NCBI GenBank assembly: GCA_937925855.1
Contig: CALAMO010000031.1
Coordinates: 29,577-93,576, forward strand
Direction: 5' to 3'
From: an uncultured Thiotrichaceae bacterium
Lineage (GTDB): Bacteria; Pseudomonadota; Gammaproteobacteria; Thiotrichales; Thiotrichaceae
DNA length: 64,000 nucleotides
Part shown: positions 26,070 to 38,125 of the stretch, one piece after another
Layout: every line of letters begins with the position of its first letter
Numbering within the stretch: the stretch's first letter is position 1
Program-made: the position numbers and the translations under genes
Notes under the pieces: generated by a model
Database searches by the model: none
The model's input: the letters and a program-made list of their open reading frames with translations, nothing else
What the model was told of the DNA's origin: nothing

Positions 26070-29000
26070 ATGCCTACTACCCACCGCCAACCACCCCGCT
26101 TCGTCACCGCCGCCAGCCTATTCGACGGCCACGATGCCGCGATTAATATTATGCGCCGCATCCTGCAATCCTCCGGGGCAGAGGTTATTCACCTCGGCCA
26201 TAACCGTTCGGTGGCGGAAATCGTCGATGCCGCCCTACAGGAAGATGTCCACGCCATCGCCATTAGCAGCTATCAGGGCGGGCATGTCGAATACCTGAAG
26301 TATATGGTCGATATGCTTAAAGCACGCGGCGGCGAGCAGATTCGCGTCTTTGCTGGCGGTGGCGGTGTCATTATCCCGGAAGAGATTACATTACTGCATG
26401 AGTATGGTGTCACCCGCATTTACTCACCGCAGGACGGACAGGAAATGGGCCTGCAAGGTTTAATCACCGATATGATTGAACGCTGTGACTTTGATCCCGG
26501 CTCGCTCGCTCCAGATTCGGTCGAGCCGTTGCTACAAGGTGATTGGCGCGCTTTGGCACAGACACTGACCGCATTGGAAAATGGCACGCTGGCTGAAAGT
26601 GTGCGTAAAGAAGTGCTGGCGCAAGCGGCTGCTCAAGATAGCCCTGCTCCGGTATTGGGTATTACCGGCACCGGTGGCTCGGGTAAGTCTTCGCTCACCG
26701 ATGAGGTGATTCGACGCTTCCGTCTGGGCCAGCAGGATCGGCTGAAAATCGCGATTATCGCGGTGGATCCAACGCGGCGAAAAACCGGTGGTGCGCTGCT
26801 CGGCGACCGGATTCGCATGAACGCGATTAATCACCCCAACTTGTTTATGCGCTCGATCGCGACGCGGGATTCGGTGGGTGAAATTCCAGCGGTGGTGAGC
26901 GCTATGGTAGCGGCCTGTAAGCTGGCGGATTTTGATCTGATTATTGTGGAAACCCCCGGCATTGGTCAGGGCGATGCGGCGATTGTGCCGCTGGTGGATA
27001 AGTCGTTGTATGTGATGACGCCGGAATTTGGCGCACAGAGCCAGCTGGAAAAAATCGACATGCTGGACTTTGCCGATGTGGTGGCAATTAATAAATTCGA
27101 CCGCAAAGGCGCGGAAGATGCCTATCGCGATGTGTGTAAACAGGTACAGCGTAATCAGGAGGCCTGGGGCAGCAATATTGAAGACATGCCGGTGTTTGGT
27201 ACGATTGCGGCGCGGTTTAATGATGATGGCGTGACAGCGCTTTATCATGAGTTATTGGCGCAGCTGGGCGAGTTGGGATTGGACGCGCAGAATGATGCGT
27301 TGCCGAAGTCTGGTTTGCGTAAGTCGTCGGGCAATACGGTGATTATTCCGCCGGATCGGGTGCGTTATTTGGCGGAGATTGCGCAGACGGTGCGGGGGTA
27401 TAAGCGTGGTGCGCTGGAGCAAGCCAGGTTGGCGCGGGAGCGGCAGCAGCTTTTGGCTACTTTGAAGATGCTGGGTGCTGGCGCTGAACACCCTCACCCC
27501 AACCCCTCACCCTCACAGGGAGAGGGGCTAAAGATAAAGGATGACAACGTCTTGTCTCCCCCTCTCCCTTCTGACGTTTCGATAGAAACGGCGCTTTTGA
27601 GGGAGAGGGGGCCGGGGGCGGGGGGTGAGGGTAACGAACGAATCCACGCCCTAATCCAAACCCGAGAAGAGCAACTCCAACCCACGCTAAAAAAAGCGCT
27701 AGCCAATTGGGAAGCAACCAAAGCCCGCTACGCCGCCGACGAATTTGTAGCAAACATCCGCGACCGCGAAATCCGCACCGCCCTCAAACACAAAACCTTA
27801 TCCGGCACGCTGATCTCAAAGGTCTCGTTACCAGACTATCACTGCCACGGTGAGCTGACGAAATGGCTGATGCTGGATAATGTGCCGGGCGAGTTTCCCT
27901 ATACTGCCGGGGTGTTTCCGTTTAAACGCGAGGGCGAAGATCCGACGCGGATGTTTGCCGGTGAAGGAGATGCTTTCCGTACCAATCGGCGTTTTAAGCA
28001 ATTGTCGGAGCACTCTCCGGCCAAGCGCCTGTCTACCGCGTTTGATTCCGTGACCTTGTACGGTAACAACCCGGATGAGCGCCCGGATATTTACGGTAAG
28101 GTGGGAAATTCCGGGGTGTCGATTGCGACGTTGGACGATATGCAAGCCTTGTACGACGGCTTCGATTTGTGTAATCCAACCACGTCGGTGTCGATGACGA
28201 TTAATGGCCCGGCTCCGATGCTGCTGGCGATGTTTATTAATACCGCGATACAACAGCAGTTGGATAAGTTCGTGGCAGATAACGAGCGCCAGCCGAATGA
28301 GCAGGAAACAGCGGAGCTGAAGGCGTTTGCGCTGGCCAATGTGCGCGGCACGGTGCAGGCAGATATTCTGAAGGAGGATCAGGGGCAGAACACCTGTATT
28401 TTCTCCACCGAGTTTGCGCTCAAGATGATGGGTGATATTCAGGAATATTTTGTGCAGCATCGGGTGCGCAATTTCTATTCTGTGTCGATTTCGGGTTACC
28501 ACATCGCGGAGGCCGGGGCGAATCCGATTTCACAGCTGGCATTTACCCTGTCGAATGGCTTCACTTATGTTGAGGCGTATCTGGCGCGCGGCATGCAGAT
28601 TGATGATTTTGCCGCGAATCTGTCGTTTTTCTTCAGTAATGGCATGGATCCCGAATACACCGTCATGGGGCGGGTAGCGCGGCGCATTTGGGCGGTGACG
28701 ATGCGGGATAAATACGGTGCTAACGCACGCAGTCAGAAGCTGAAATACCATATACAGACTTCGGGACGCTCGCTACACGCGCAGGAAATGGATTTCAATG
28801 ATATTCGTACCACGCTGCAGGCGCTGATTGCGATTTATGATAACTGTAACAGCCTCCATACCAATGCTTTTGATGAAGCGATTACTACACCGACGGCGGA
28901 TTCAGTGCGGCGGGCGCTGGCGATTCAGCTGATTATTAATAATGAGTGGGGGCTGGCGAAGAATGAAAACCCGAATCAGGGCGCGTTTATTATTGAGGAA

Positions 29001-29441
29001 CTGACGGAACTGGTGGAAGAAGCGGTGCTGGCGGAGTTTGAGCGCATTGCTGAGCGCGGTGGCGTGCTGGGTGCGATGGAAACGGGCTATCAGCGCGGCA
29101 AGATTCAGGACGAGTCGATGTTTTATGAGCATAAAAAGCACGATGGCAGTTTGCCGATTATTGGGGTGAATACCTTTTTGAACCCGAACGGGCCGGAGAC
29201 GTTTGAGATTGAACTGGCGCGGTCTACGGATGAAGAGAAGGATAATCAGATCAAGCGGTTAAGGGAGTTTCAGAGGCGGCATGCGGGTGAGTCTGCGGCA
29301 GCGCTGGCGCGGGTTAAGCAGGCGGCGATTAGCAATGGGAATGTGTTTGCTGAATTGGTGGAGGCGGTGCAGTTTTGTTCGCTGGGAGAGATTTCGGATG
29401 CGTTGTTTGAGGTGGGCGGGCAGTATCGGCGGAATATGTGA
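26070..29441 (+). CDS. icmF: Fused isobutyryl-CoA mutase IcmF
   Basis: IcmF interconverts butyryl-CoA and isobutyryl-CoA with coenzyme B12 and contains its own G-protein chaperone. Order: B12-binding domain with '[13 protein letters not shown]' (base-off His) at about 18-30 and '[10 protein letters not shown]'; a MeaB-like GTPase domain with P-loop 'GTGGSGKSS' near 200-208 and '[10 protein letters not shown]'; a linker; and the radical mutase barrel with '[21 protein letters not shown]'-type sequence (partly quoted). The product is 1123 residues. About 47 of these (474-521) come from an in-frame palindromic repeat in the linker; without it the length is near known IcmFs (about 1090). Alternative GTG start at 26037. 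Confidence 0.95.
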   Translation: MPTTHRQPPRFVTAASLFDGHDAAINIMRRILQSSGAEVIHLGHNRSVAEIVDAALQEDVHAIAISSYQGGHVEYLKYMVDMLKARGGEQIRVFAGGGGVIIPEEITLLHEYGVTRIYSPQDGQEMGLQGLITDMIERCDFDPGSLAPDSVEPLLQGDWRALAQTLTALENGTLAESVRKEVLAQAAAQDSPAPVLGITGTGGSGKSSLTDEVIRRFRLGQQDRLKIAIIAVDPTRRKTGGALLGDRIRMNAINHPNLFMRSIATRDSVGEIPAVVSAMVAACKLADFDLIIVETPGIGQGDAAIVPLVDKSLYVMTPEFGAQSQLEKIDMLDFADVVAINKFDRKGAEDAYRDVCKQVQRNQEAWGSNIEDMPVFGTIAARFNDDGVTALYHELLAQLGELGLDAQNDALPKSGLRKSSGNTVIIPPDRVRYLAEIAQTVRGYKRGALEQARLARERQQLLATLKMLGAGAEHPHPNPSPSQGEGLKIKDDNVLSPPLPSDVSIETALLRERGPGAGGEGNERIHALIQTREEQLQPTLKKALANWEATKARYAADEFVANIRDREIRTALKHKTLSGTLISKVSLPDYHCHGELTKWLMLDNVPGEFPYTAGVFPFKREGEDPTRMFAGEGDAFRTNRRFKQLSEHSPAKRLSTAFDSVTLYGNNPDERPDIYGKVGNSGVSIATLDDMQALYDGFDLCNPTTSVSMTINGPAPMLLAMFINTAIQQQLDKFVADNERQPNEQETAELKAFALANVRGTVQADILKEDQGQNTCIFSTEFALKMMGDIQEYFVQHRVRNFYSVSISGYHIAEAGANPISQLAFTLSNGFTYVEAYLARGMQIDDFAANLSFFFSNGMDPEYTVMGRVARRIWAVTMRDKYGANARSQKLKYHIQTSGRSLHAQEMDFNDIRTTLQALIAIYDNCNSLHTNAFDEAITTPTADSVRRALAIQLIINNEWGLAKNENPNQGAFIIEELTELVEEAVLAEFERIAERGGVLGAMETGYQRGKIQDESMFYEHKKHDGSLPIIGVNTFLNPNGPETFEIELARSTDEEKDNQIKRLREFQRRHAGESAAALARVKQAAISNGNVFAELVEAVQFCSLGEISDALFEVGGQYRRNM
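27491..27631. repeat. Palindromic repeat element inserted in-frame in icmF
   Basis: The 141-base segment has exact 10-base terminal inverted repeats (CCCTCACCCC at 27491-27500, GGGGTGAGGG at 27622-27631) and nested arms built from CCCCTCTCCC/GGGAGAGGGG. It equals 47 codons, so the frame is kept, and it encodes a Pro/Gly-rich stretch beginning '[13 protein letters not shown]'. The first 18 bases match, in reverse complement, the repeat between atpC and atpD (31845-31862). Confidence 0.88.
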
Positions 29442-29456
29442 TTTCGGCACGACCGC

Positions 29457-29491
29457 CTGATATGCGTTAATATAGAAATACAACGTATCAG
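29457..29491. repeat. Imperfect hairpin after icmF
   Basis: CTGATA..CGTT pairs with AACG..TATCAG around an AT-rich loop, just past the icmF stop. No T-run follows, so it is at best a weak or Rho-assisted terminator. Confidence 0.3.
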
Positions 29492-29547
29492 TTAAAACCA
29501 CTCGACAGAAAAACAGGGAAAACTATGTGATGAATGTCCGATAGAGC

Positions 29548-29919
29548 CTAGCCATTTTTGGATTGCCTCATAAAGACCCAGCCTGTAAGCAAAGCAGCCA
29601 ATGCACCGGTAAGGGTCACAACAAACGGAATATGTGTTAATTGGTATGCCTTATCGGCGTGTTGCTCTGGATAAAAAGAAGGCACCAATAAAAACCACGC
29701 TGTGACTGTTCCCACAACAAATATGACGCTGGCAAAATGAACGCGATATGTAGATGGCGCTGCCAGGTAAGCCAAAGATATTGCTGAAAAAGCAGAGCAA
29801 AACCCAATAACAGGCCGCTCCCACAGCCCAGATAATTCGGCTATAACAGCCCCCCCGATAATACCACAGAGGAAGACTGCCCCTAGCACTGCAAAGATGG
29901 CGATAACCCATTGCTTCAT
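29548..29919 (-). CDS. Hypothetical four-helix membrane protein
   Basis: The 123-residue product has four hydrophobic segments (about 5-27, 37-55, 63-82 and 97-116) and short polar loops. Its family is not recognised. The ATG is preceded by AGGAAAAAC. It sits in the accessory stretch between icmF and the atp operon with its own orientation, as is common for recently gained single-gene units. Confidence 0.65.
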   Translation of the reverse strand: MKQWVIAIFAVLGAVFLCGIIGGAVIAELSGLWERPVIGFCSAFSAISLAYLAAPSTYRVHFASVIFVVGTVTAWFLLVPSFYPEQHADKAYQLTHIPFVVTLTGALAALLTGWVFMRQSKNG

Positions 29920-30011
29920 TGTTTTTCCTGATTATTAGCCAGCCTACAGCTGCTACTGAAAGGCAAGGATACGGCGGTAGAGGTCTTTTTGGCTAGCTTT
30001 TTATGTGCTCA

Positions 30012-30422
30012 TCACTCAATCAATATTCCCATACTAAGCCGATCTTCAGGAAGAAACCCAAGAGACTGATAAAAGGCAGCAACCTTTGTATTTGTTGAGC
30101 GAATCTGCAAATTAACTTTACCACATCCCATACTTTTCAGGTGTGCAATGACGTGTTTTATTAATTTTGAACCTACGCCGCTGCGCCTATTTGCTGGGTC
30201 AACCGCCACAGCATATAACCACCCTCGATGACCATCATAACCAGCCACGCAGGCCCCTATTATTTGCTTGTCCTGCTCTGCTACAAAGATCAGATCATCA
30301 ATGTTCAGTTTCTCAGCAATTACCTTACTCGGCTCGTTGTGCGGTGGGTCGTCTGGGAACACGGTTCGCCATAGTTCCACCACTTGTGAACTGTCTTTAT
30401 GTTCATACTTACGTAAGTTCAA
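30012..30422 (-). CDS. GNAT-family N-acetyltransferase
   Basis: The 136-residue GCN5-related acetyltransferase has motif A 'VAVDPANRRSGVGSKLIKHV', which binds the acetyl-CoA pyrophosphate (R/Q-x-x-G-x-G/A pattern), and the motif B end 'AAFYQSLGF'. The layout resembles RimI/YpeA-type small acetyltransferases; the acceptor substrate is unknown. The TTG start at 30422 is chosen because AGGAA lies about 7 bases upstream. A GTG two codons earlier (30428) is the alternative. Confidence 0.85.
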   Translation of the reverse strand: MNLRKYEHKDSSQVVELWRTVFPDDPPHNEPSKVIAEKLNIDDLIFVAEQDKQIIGACVAGYDGHRGWLYAVAVDPANRRSGVGSKLIKHVIAHLKSMGCGKVNLQIRSTNTKVAAFYQSLGFLPEDRLSMGILIE

Positions 30423-30467
30423 TAGCACTTCCTTTCACTATGCTTCCTTGAGGCTGTTTATCGCTTA

Positions 30468-30635
30468 CTATACAGAATGTGAGCAATAATCATTCGGGTC
30501 TAAACAATTAATACGCTGATACGGCACATGGATGGCTTCAGCAAGTTCTCGTTGCGAAATACTCATTGGAATAAGAAACTCTTCTTTCAACATCTCACCA
30601 GGGTGGGTGGGTTCTCTGTATTTTGGTACTCTCAT
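30468..30635 (-). pseudogene. HigA-type antitoxin remnant (C-terminally truncated)
   Basis: The frame encodes the N-terminal half of a HigA-family XRE antitoxin: 'PTHPGEMLKEEFL' and 'SISQRELAEAIHVPYQRIN', the helix-turn-helix. It then diverges and stops after about 55 residues, against the usual 95-105. The C-terminal dimerisation part is missing. It follows the HigB remnant by 14 bases, in the normal toxin-first order. Confidence 0.72.
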
Positions 30636-30649
30636 GCTATATAACCACC

Positions 30650-30820
30650 TCAATGGTAATCTGTGATTTCTACATCTGATGGCCCAAAATCGCTCCAGGC
30701 AAAGCAGATTCTATACTGCTCACTAATGCGGATGCTGTAAAAACCTTCTCTGTCACCTGATAGTGCTTCCAGCCTACGACTATATCCATACCGTGGTTTA
30801 TTTTGCACTGGGATGTTCAA
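30650..30820 (-). pseudogene. HigB-type toxin remnant (N-terminally truncated)
   Basis: The frame holds the C-terminal half of a HigB/RelE-fold mRNA endonuclease toxin: 'RRLEALSGDREGFYSIRIS', 'QYRICFAW' and the terminal 'DVEITDYH'. Full HigB proteins are about 92 residues. Here the first 40 or so are absent and the frame runs into the 3' end of the upstream cupin gene. Activity is unlikely. Confidence 0.75.
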
Positions 30821-31193
30821 TTCGGTGATCACCCGGCTCTGGCGTAACTGACATGATTTTTACACCATGAGGTGTTTCAAATCGATGCCATGTATTAGCA
30901 GGCACTACAATGATCTCGCCACTTCTCATAAGTTCGTGTTTGTCCCCACTTTCATCATGAATAACGAGCGTAGTTTCGCCTTCTATAACCATCACTATTT
31001 CATCACCCAGCGGATGCCGCTCCCATTCACTTTGCCCTGCATAGTGGCCGAGATAAATCGAACCATCCCTGTATTTGGATAACTCAGTAAATGCTCCATC
31101 TAAATCTTTTTCAGTTGATTCAGGCCTTCGATCCTGCACAAACGTTAGCCCCTTTAAACACTGCTCAATTGATATAACTTTTGATTTGTTCAT
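30798..31193 (-). CDS. Cupin-domain protein
   Basis: This 131-residue single-domain cupin has motif 1 'HPLGDEIVMVIEGE' (metal-binding His/Glu pattern) and motif 2 'SGEIIVVPANTWHRFE'. Its enzymatic or sensory role is not predictable. The ATG at 31193 has GGAG upstream. Its 3' end overlaps the HigB remnant, indicating that the cupin gene joined a broken higBA. An attC-like site lies just upstream of its start. Confidence 0.82.
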   Translation of the reverse strand: MNKSKVISIEQCLKGLTFVQDRRPESTEKDLDGAFTELSKYRDGSIYLGHYAGQSEWERHPLGDEIVMVIEGETTLVIHDESGDKHELMRSGEIIVVPANTWHRFETPHGVKIMSVTPEPGDHRIEHPSAK

Positions 31194-31211
31194 GTTTTCT
31201 CCATGCAAGAG

Positions 31212-31283
31212 ACATAACGCCTTGCTCAGCGGAAAAATACGAGCGCCAGCGAGTAGTTTTTCCAATTAAGCAACTTGTTAAGT
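31212..31283. other. attC-like (integron cassette) recombination site
   Basis: A 72-base imperfect palindrome is bounded by ACATAAC (31212-31218) and GTTAAGT (31277-31283). The latter fits the attC core GTTRRRY exactly. Inner arms pair (TTGCT with AAGCAA; GGAAAAAT with GTAGTTTTTCC) and leave unpaired bases, as in attC folds. No integrase gene is present in the window. The call is by structure only. Confidence 0.5.
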
Positions 31284-31307
31284 TCCCCGCCGACATAATC
31301 TAAAAAC

Positions 31308-31334
31308 AAAAAGGCAGCCAAAGGCTGCCTTTTT
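31308..31334 (-). terminator. Rho-independent terminator of the atp operon
   Basis: On the minus strand GGCAGCC-TTT-GGCTGCC (7-bp perfect stem, triloop) is followed by TTTTT, 24 bases past the atpC stop. Symmetric A/T runs make it bidirectional in principle. Confidence 0.92.
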
Positions 31335-31357
31335 GTACAAACACGACGCAAGAACAA

Positions 31358-31777
31358 CTACCGTGCCTTACTAATCCGCTGGAACATCTCAAACTGAGCC
31401 TTAGCCGCTTCCAACTCAATTTGAAGCTGCTCATAATCAAGATCCTCAGGATCTTTCCCAGCCAGCGCCGTCTCAGCACGCTCGCGCGCTTCAATCGCTG
31501 ACTGCTCATCCAGATCGTCCGCCCGAATCGCCGTGTCCGATAACACTGTCACCACATGCGGCTGCACCTCTAAAATCCCACCGGAGACAAACAGAGACTG
31601 CATGCCCTCACTGGTTTTATAGCGCAGTTCACCCGGCCGCAGATTAGAAATCAACTGATTGTGACGCGGCAGGATACCTAAGTCCCCTTCCGCACCAGGT
31701 GCAATCAATTCCTCTACTGCGCCTGAGAACAACTGCTCTTCAGCACTCACCACATCAAGATGCATTGTCGTAGCCAT
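31358..31777 (-). CDS. atpC: ATP synthase F1 subunit epsilon
   Basis: The 139-residue epsilon subunit has an N-terminal beta-sandwich ('MHLDVVSAEEQLFSG', 'GDLGILPRHNQLISNLRPGE') and a C-terminal helical hairpin. It couples the c-ring to gamma and inhibits ATP hydrolysis. The third ATG of the local cluster is chosen because AGGAGA then lies 6-7 bases upstream. It is last in the atp operon and is followed by a clear terminator. Confidence 0.95.
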   Translation of the reverse strand: MATTMHLDVVSAEEQLFSGAVEELIAPGAEGDLGILPRHNQLISNLRPGELRYKTSEGMQSLFVSGGILEVQPHVVTVLSDTAIRADDLDEQSAIEARERAETALAGKDPEDLDYEQLQIELEAAKAQFEMFQRISKAR

Positions 31778-31825
31778 AATCATTCTCCTAACATATCAGC
31801 CCACCACCCCAAATCTCATCTTTCG

Positions 31826-31862
31826 CCCCTCTCCCTACAAAGGAGAGGGGTTGGGGTGAGGG
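31826..31862. repeat. Palindromic repeat between atpC and atpD
   Basis: CCCCTCTCC (31826-31834) and GGAGAGGGG (31842-31850) form a 9-bp stem, followed by TTGGGGTGAGGG. Bases 31845-31862 are the exact reverse complement of the first 18 bases of the element inside icmF, so both belong to one repeat family. Confidence 0.82.
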
Positions 31863-31873
31863 TGTTAAAACAA

Positions 31874-33265
<1,392 letters not shown>

Positions 33266-33385
33266 TTAAAATTTGAATTCCAAGCAGTCCTGCGCGTGCA
33301 GGTGCTGCCAAATGCCAGATTCCGCGCTAGTAACGCAACAGAACCTGAGCTTATTGATAGTCTATTCACGCGCCTGCATGCCATA

Positions 33386-34243
33386 TTAGACAGCCGCCGC
33401 GCCGCCAACGATCTCGGAGATTTCTTGCGTAATAGCCGCCTGCCGTACCTTGTTGTAGACCAGCTGTAGCTCATCGATGAGATTACCGGCATTATCCGAT
33501 GCACTCTTCATCGCCACCATCCGCGCCGACATCTCACAGGCGACATTCTCGACCACAGCCTGATAAATCAACGACTCGATATAACGCTGCATCAACGCAT
33601 CAATCACTTCCTGGGATTCTGGCTCATAAATGTAATCCCAATGATATTTGATCGCTTCCTCATCGCTGGGCACAATTGGAATCAATTGCTGCACGCGAGG
33701 TGTCTGCGTCAAACTGCTGATGAACTGGTTCTCAACCAGGAATAAACGATCAATCCGGCCTTCTTCGTAGGCATCTAACATCACCTTGATGCTACCGACC
33801 AGCTCGCTTAATTCAGGCTTATCACCCATGCCGGACTTTTCTGCGACTAAACCATAACGCCGGAAAGCCGAAGCGGCCTTACTACCAAACACGGCAATAT
33901 CCACTTCAACATCCTGCTCACGCCATGCGGCGATGCTCTTTAAAGCGGCCTTGAACAGATTAGTGTTCAGCCCGCCACAAAGGCCACGGTCAGTCGAGAC
34001 AATAATATATCCGACCCGCTTTACCTCCTCACGCGCAACAGTGTAAGGATGTTGATACTCCAGATGACCATTCGCGACATGGCTAATCACCTGCTGCATT
34101 TTATCTGCATAGGGACGTGATGCCGTCATGCGATCTTTGGCACGACGCATCTTAGATGCGGCGACCATTTCCATCGCTTTGGTGATCTTTCGGGTGTTTT
34201 TTACACTCCCGATCTGCGTTTTAATTTCCTTAGTACCTGCCAT
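33386..34243 (-). CDS. atpG: ATP synthase F1 subunit gamma
   Basis: This 285-residue central-stalk subunit has the conserved N-terminal coiled coil ('[20 protein letters not shown]', '[12 protein letters not shown]') and C-terminal '[20 protein letters not shown]'. It rotates inside the alpha3beta3 ring. Strong GGGAGG lies upstream of the ATG. Confidence 0.97.
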   Translation of the reverse strand: MAGTKEIKTQIGSVKNTRKITKAMEMVAASKMRRAKDRMTASRPYADKMQQVISHVANGHLEYQHPYTVAREEVKRVGYIIVSTDRGLCGGLNTNLFKAALKSIAAWREQDVEVDIAVFGSKAASAFRRYGLVAEKSGMGDKPELSELVGSIKVMLDAYEEGRIDRLFLVENQFISSLTQTPRVQQLIPIVPSDEEAIKYHWDYIYEPESQEVIDALMQRYIESLIYQAVVENVACEMSARMVAMKSASDNAGNLIDELQLVYNKVRQAAITQEISEIVGGAAAV

Positions 34244-34258
34244 GGAGCTTACCTCCCC

Positions 34259-35800
34259 TTACCAGGTATTTTTGGATTTAAAATCTTCCAGCGCAGAACG
34301 CATTGAATCAGCAACATCGTTATCGAAGCTGCCGCTCTCATTCATGCTGTCCAGCAAGTCAGACTTTTCAGAACGCAGATAGCTCAGCATAGCGGCTTCA
34401 AAATCCACCACCTTATTGGCGTCGACATCGTCGAGGAAACCTTCGTTGGCTGCGAACAGTGAGAAGGCAATTTCCGCTGTAGTCATCGGTGAATACTGAG
34501 GCTGCTTCATCAGTTCAGTAACTCGCTGACCCCGCTCCAGCTGTTTGCGCGTCGCTTCATCAAGGTCAGAAGCAAACTGCGAGAACGCTGCCAGCTCACG
34601 ATACTGCGCCAAGTCAAGCCGCACGCCGCCGCCCAGCTTTTTAACAATTTTCGTCTGTGCAGAACCACCAACCCGCGATACCGACAGACCTGCGTTAATC
34701 GCCGGACGAATACCCGCGTTAAACAAATCCGTTTCGAGGAAGATCTGACCGTCAGTGATCGAGATAACATTGGTCGGTACGAATGCCGATACATCACCTT
34801 CCTGCGTCTCAATGATCGGCAGTGCAGTCAAAGAACCGGTCTTACCTTTCACTGCGCCGTTAGTCACCCGCTCAACATAATCAGCGGTTACACGCGAAGA
34901 GCGCTCTAACAGACGGGAGTGCAGGTAGAAAACGTCACCCGGATAAGCTTCACGACCCGGTGGACGCCGCAGCAGCAAAGAGACCTGGCGATAAGCCCAG
35001 GCTTGCTTAGTCAAATCGTCATATACGATCAGCGCATCTTCGCCACGGTCGCGGAAATATTCACCCATCGCACAACCGGCATAAGGTGCCAGAAACTGCA
35101 TTGACGCTGGATCAGAGGCATTCGCCGCGACCACAATGGTGTAGTCCATTGCGCCGTGTTCTTCCAGCTTACGCACCACACCCGCAACGGAAGAGGCTTT
35201 TTGGCCAACCGCCACGTAGATACATTTAACGTTTTTGCCTTTCTGGTTCAGAATGGCATCAATCGCGACTGCCGTTTTACCGGTTTGGCGATCGCCGATA
35301 ATCAGCTCGCGTTGACCACGACCCACAGGAACCATCGCATCCAATGCTTTGGTACCTGTTTCCATCGGTTGGTTAACTGGTTCACGGTCGATAACGCCAG
35401 GGGCAATCTGCTCTACTGGAGCCGTTTGCTCAGCCTCGACCGCACCCTTACCGTCGATAGCGGTTCCGAGTGAATCGACAACGCGACCCAGCATCGCCTC
35501 GCCCACCGGCACTTCCAAAATACGACCGGTACATTTTACAGTGTCGCCCTCAGTGATGGTTTTATAATCACCCAGAACAACCGCACCGACAGAGTCACGC
35601 TCAAGATTCAGAGCCAGACCGTAGATTCCGTTGGAAAACTCGATCATTTCCCCAGACATGACATCGCCAAGTCCATGGATACGCACGATACCATCCGTTA
35701 CGGAAACAACAGTACCCTCTGTACGTGCCTCAGTGCCGGCTTCGAAGCTTTCAATTCGCTTCTTAATCAGATCACTGATTTCAGTTGGGTTAAGTTGCAT
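34259..35800 (-). CDS. atpA: ATP synthase F1 subunit alpha
   Basis: This 513-residue non-catalytic nucleotide-binding subunit has N-terminal '[17 protein letters not shown]', P-loop '[13 protein letters not shown]', '[20 protein letters not shown]' and the arginine-finger region. Its length equals that of E. coli AtpA. It sits between atpH and atpG with short gaps. Confidence 0.98.
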   Translation of the reverse strand: MQLNPTEISDLIKKRIESFEAGTEARTEGTVVSVTDGIVRIHGLGDVMSGEMIEFSNGIYGLALNLERDSVGAVVLGDYKTITEGDTVKCTGRILEVPVGEAMLGRVVDSLGTAIDGKGAVEAEQTAPVEQIAPGVIDREPVNQPMETGTKALDAMVPVGRGQRELIIGDRQTGKTAVAIDAILNQKGKNVKCIYVAVGQKASSVAGVVRKLEEHGAMDYTIVVAANASDPASMQFLAPYAGCAMGEYFRDRGEDALIVYDDLTKQAWAYRQVSLLLRRPPGREAYPGDVFYLHSRLLERSSRVTADYVERVTNGAVKGKTGSLTALPIIETQEGDVSAFVPTNVISITDGQIFLETDLFNAGIRPAINAGLSVSRVGGSAQTKIVKKLGGGVRLDLAQYRELAAFSQFASDLDEATRKQLERGQRVTELMKQPQYSPMTTAEIAFSLFAANEGFLDDVDANKVVDFEAAMLSYLRSEKSDLLDSMNESGSFDNDVADSMRSALEDFKSKNTW

Positions 35801-35835
35801 GTACTAATTCCTCAATTGTCGAGCAAAGCCCGAGC

Positions 35836-36372
35836 CTATTTAGCCATCGACATATTCATGGTTTTCAGGCGGCTTTGAATCGAACCGTCAATCACCAGAT
35901 CACCGGCGCGAATAATCGCACCTCCCATCAATGATGGGTCAATGCTGGTAACAAGTTTAACGTCACGTCCCAAACGCTTCTGAAGTGCAGCAGTAATTTT
36001 ATCCTGCTGTTCAGCGCTCATTTCCATCGCAGAGACCACTTCTGCTTCAACCGAACCTTCGGCTTCTGCCTTCATCGCTTCATAAATCGAAGCCATTTCA
36101 GGCAGTAGAGCAAAACGGTCATTCTCGCTCAGCGTCGCTAATAAGTTACGGCCACCCGGTGAGAGTTCGTCACCGATCACCTCGGAAAAAATTTCCGATT
36201 TTTGCGCCTTGCTTATTCGTGGATGAGCGAGTAGAGCAGCTGAATCTTCCGTAGCGACGACCGCTGACATGGCAGCCAGCTGATCCGACCACTCATTCAG
36301 CGTGCCGGAAGCTTGCGCCATCTCAAAAACAGCTTTAGCGTATGGGCGTGCAGCGGTTGTCAATTCAGACAT
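35836..36372 (-). CDS. atpH: ATP synthase F1 subunit delta
   Basis: The 178-residue delta subunit has the N-terminal helical bundle ('ARPYAKAVFEMAQASG') and the C-terminal signature 'SIDPSLMGGAIIRAGDLVID'. It joins the peripheral stalk to the top of alpha3beta3. It lies 10 bases after the atpF stop. Confidence 0.96.
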   Translation of the reverse strand: MSELTTAARPYAKAVFEMAQASGTLNEWSDQLAAMSAVVATEDSAALLAHPRISKAQKSEIFSEVIGDELSPGGRNLLATLSENDRFALLPEMASIYEAMKAEAEGSVEAEVVSAMEMSAEQQDKITAALQKRLGRDVKLVTSIDPSLMGGAIIRAGDLVIDGSIQSRLKTMNMSMAK

Positions 36373-36382
36373 GATTGTTCAC

Positions 36383-36853
36383 CTAGATTTGTGCGGCCAG
36401 ATCGTCCAATGCTTTAGCGTGTGCCTTAGCATCAATCTCTCTACCCAGAATCTTCTCAGCGCCAGACACCGCGAGTGTCGCAACCTGAGCCCGCAAGCCT
36501 TCACGCGCACGAGTTACTTCCTGCTCAATCTCTGCGTCCGCTGCCGCTTTAACGCGACCCGCTTCCTCAGTAGCAGCACCCTTAGCCTCTTCAACAATCT
36601 CACTGGCGCGTTTCTGTGCCTGTGCGATAATTTCAGCAGCCTCTGTCTTAGCCTTGTTCAGTTCTTCAAGCGCCTTTTCGCGCGCCAACTCTTCGTCCTG
36701 CAATCCCTTTTCAGCGGCAGCAAGACCGTCAGCAATACGTTCTTTGCGGGCGTTCATAGCAGCCAGCATTGGCTCCCACATCACGCCTTTGACGAACCAG
36801 ACCAGCACCATGAAAACCAGCATCTGACCGATCAATGTAGCTGTAATATTCAC
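36383..36853 (-). CDS. atpF: ATP synthase Fo subunit b
   Basis: This 156-residue peripheral-stalk subunit has one N-terminal membrane helix ('[20 protein letters not shown]') and then a long Ala/Glu-rich coiled coil. Its length matches E. coli b (156). The start codon is GTG with GGAGG at good spacing. Confidence 0.96.
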   Translation of the reverse strand: MNITATLIGQMLVFMVLVWFVKGVMWEPMLAAMNARKERIADGLAAAEKGLQDEELAREKALEELNKAKTEAAEIIAQAQKRASEIVEEAKGAATEEAGRVKAAADAEIEQEVTRAREGLRAQVATLAVSGAEKILGREIDAKAHAKALDDLAAQI

Positions 36854-36893
36854 ACTAACCTCCTGTTAAAAGAGCATTAATAGGAAAGGTTAA

Positions 36894-37181
36894 TTATTGT
36901 GCGCCCAGTGCGGCCATTGCACCACTGACAAAGGGGTTGGCAAAGATGAACCAGAACGAAATACCCAGTGCAATCATCGGGAATGCTTCCATCAGACCAC
37001 CGGTAAACAGCATTTGACCCGTCAGCTGAGCACGGACTTCCGGTTGGCGTGCAATACCTTCGATAAACTTAGAACAGATCAGACCCCAACCCAGGGCTGA
37101 ACCAAACGCCGCAGCGGCGAGAATGATACCCACTACAATCGCAGTATTGGAATAGATCATTGCAATGCTATTTGCATCCAT
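36894..37181 (-). CDS. atpE: ATP synthase Fo subunit c
   Basis: This 95-residue c-ring proteolipid has two membrane helices and a polar loop 'GIARQPEVRAQL'. The ion-carrying carboxylate is Glu in 'GGLMEAFPMIALG', where E. coli has Asp61. The residue after it is Ala, not the Ser/Thr of Na+-binding rings, so protons are the likely ion. The chain is slightly longer at both ends than the common 79-85 residues. Confidence 0.96.
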   Translation of the reverse strand: MDANSIAMIYSNTAIVVGIILAAAAFGSALGWGLICSKFIEGIARQPEVRAQLTGQMLFTGGLMEAFPMIALGISFWFIFANPFVSGAMAALGAQ

Positions 37182-37258
37182 TGTGAAACTCCTAAAGATT
37201 AAAATTAAACAAACTACAAAACTAAATTACGCACCTGAACGTTAGCCCACATCACCCA

Positions 37259-38125
<867 letters not shown>

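Noticed and set aside
26532..27248. 238-codon minus-strand ORF inside icmF
   Set aside because: It lies antisense to the conserved GTPase domain of icmF, has low-complexity basic composition and matches no family; it is a shadow of the codon usage on the other strand.
27828..28502. 224-codon minus-strand ORF inside icmF
   Set aside because: It is antisense to the well-conserved mutase barrel, and the product is rich in His/Arg/Ile as expected of a shadow frame.
36302..36880. 192-codon plus-strand ORF across atpH/atpF
   Set aside because: It is fully antisense to two unmistakable ATP synthase genes and has a Leu/Ser/Phe-rich shadow composition.
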